A DNA stretch of 6,917 bases from positions 1 through 6,917 of the forward strand of contig JARGGF010000237.1 in NCBI GenBank assembly GCA_029210905.1, given 5' to 3'. The DNA comes from Bacteroidales bacterium. Lineage in GTDB: Bacteria; Bacteroidota; Bacteroidia; Bacteroidales; NBLH01. Below the pieces are notes generated by a model that searched no databases, was not told the origin of the DNA, and worked only from the letters and a program-made list of their open reading frames with translations. Positions 6,514 through 6,917 of this stretch are shown one piece after another; the stretch's first letter is position 1, and the number at the start of each line of letters is the position of its first letter. The position numbers and the translations under genes are program-made.

Positions 6514-6917
6514 TTAGTTTTTATTAATTATATGAAGAGTATCTTTTGAGGTATAATAGTCAAAATCACGCTTTAGCTTCATGATATCAATTATCTCCTC
6601 CAAGCTTTCGTTATTGTCGAACATACCAGTATATTTTTCATTTTGAAGCTTTTCAATATCCACCTTAATATTAACATTAAAACCTCGTTCCAATTTTTTA
6701 ATTATGGTTGAAAACTCTTCATCTTCGAAAAAATAACTACCATTCAACCATGAGATATAAGCTGAAGCATCATTTACAGACTTAATCTGAAATTGCCTCA
6801 GTTCTTTACTGAATACAGCTTTATCATTTGGTTGTAAAATTATTTTGTCTTGATGAGTGGGCTTATCTGAGTCCCAAAGACTAACTGAACCTTCAATAAG
6901 CGTTGTAACAATCTCAG
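6514..6917 (-). CDS. FecR-family anti-sigma factor, C-terminal part (5' end beyond the window)
   Basis: Partial gene: the last 133 codons are visible and the frame stays open to the right edge, so the true start is outside. The family is an inner-membrane anti-sigma factor whose periplasmic part senses the STN domain of its transporter and controls an ECF sigma factor. Visible residues 1-50 are the end of the FecR domain, with the typical TTLIEGSVSL strand, an LKPND turn (usually LxPGxx) and the following strands. Residues 53-133 form the Bacteroidota-specific C-terminal domain (DUF4974 type): YISWLNGSYFFEDEEF, IIKKLERGFNVNIKV, KYTGMFDNNESLEEIIDIM, then DYYTSKDTLHIINKN at the end. A short reading of this frame starting at a TTG (6747) begins in the middle of the ISWLNG motif and is not a real start. 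The cytoplasmic sigma-binding region and membrane helix are not in view. It lies 134 bases upstream of the SusC start, and an ECF sigma gene is expected further upstream. Confidence 0.94.
   Translation of the reverse strand, partial: EIVTTLIEGSVSLWDSDKPTHQDKIILQPNDKAVFSKELRQFQIKSVNDASAYISWLNGSYFFEDEEFSTIIKKLERGFNVNIKVDIEKLQNEKYTGMFDNNESLEEIIDIMKLKRDFDYYTSKDTLHIINKN

Noticed and set aside
6514..6747. A separate 77-aa gene starting at TTG 6747
   Set aside because: The frame is open upstream to the window edge and the upstream codons encode the rest of the FecR domain; the TTG falls inside the conserved ISWLNG motif, so this is only the tail of FecR.
1..6917. CRISPR arrays, tRNA/rRNA genes, insertion sequences or phage genes
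   Set aside because: No regularly spaced direct repeats, no tRNA-like or rRNA-like stretches, and no transposase or integrase motifs were seen; coding sequence fills nearly the whole window.

Overview
The window is a fragment of a polysaccharide-utilization-type locus (PUL) from a low-GC member of the Bacteroidota. The evidence is a contiguous anti-sigma factor / SusC / SusD / SusE-F gene order, lipoprotein signals followed by acidic residues, AT-rich start regions without Shine-Dalgarno sequences, and a perfect match to the Bacteroidetes -7 promoter element (TAnnTTTG). The N-terminus of the SusC protein resembles those I know from environmental Bacteroidales (Marinilabiliales/Prolixibacteraceae-like), but that placement is only an impression.

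Layout: all four genes lie on the minus strand, so transcription runs right to left. At the right edge (6514-6917) is the C-terminal part of a FecR-family anti-sigma factor, cut by the window end. A 134-base gap (6380-6513) follows. It holds a strong hairpin with a T-tract, oriented for plus-strand transcription. Next come a 1114-residue SusC-type TonB-dependent transporter with an N-terminal STN signalling domain (3035-6379), an 11-base gap, a SusD-type glycan-binding lipoprotein (1554-3023), and a SusE/SusF-type lipoprotein with three tandem glycan-binding-like repeats (24-1523). The last 23 bases on the left lie downstream of that gene and show nothing I can name with confidence. No gap exceeds 300 bases.

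How the genes work together (inferred from the families): SusD and the SusE/F protein capture an oligo- or polysaccharide at the cell surface. SusD caps the SusC barrel, which imports the ligand using TonB energy. The STN domain of SusC in the periplasm reports ligand occupancy to FecR, which releases an ECF sigma factor, presumably encoded just beyond the right edge, to activate the operon. No glycoside hydrolase, lyase or sulfatase is in view, so the substrate cannot be named. SusE/F-type repeats hint at a glucan but do not prove it.

The most interesting signal is in the FecR-SusC gap. A plus-strand -7 promoter element overlapping the SusC start codon, followed about 60 bases later by an intrinsic-terminator-like hairpin, would define a short RNA of roughly 80 nt antisense to the SusC leader. 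This resembles the cis-antisense RNAs (DonS type) reported for Bacteroides PULs.
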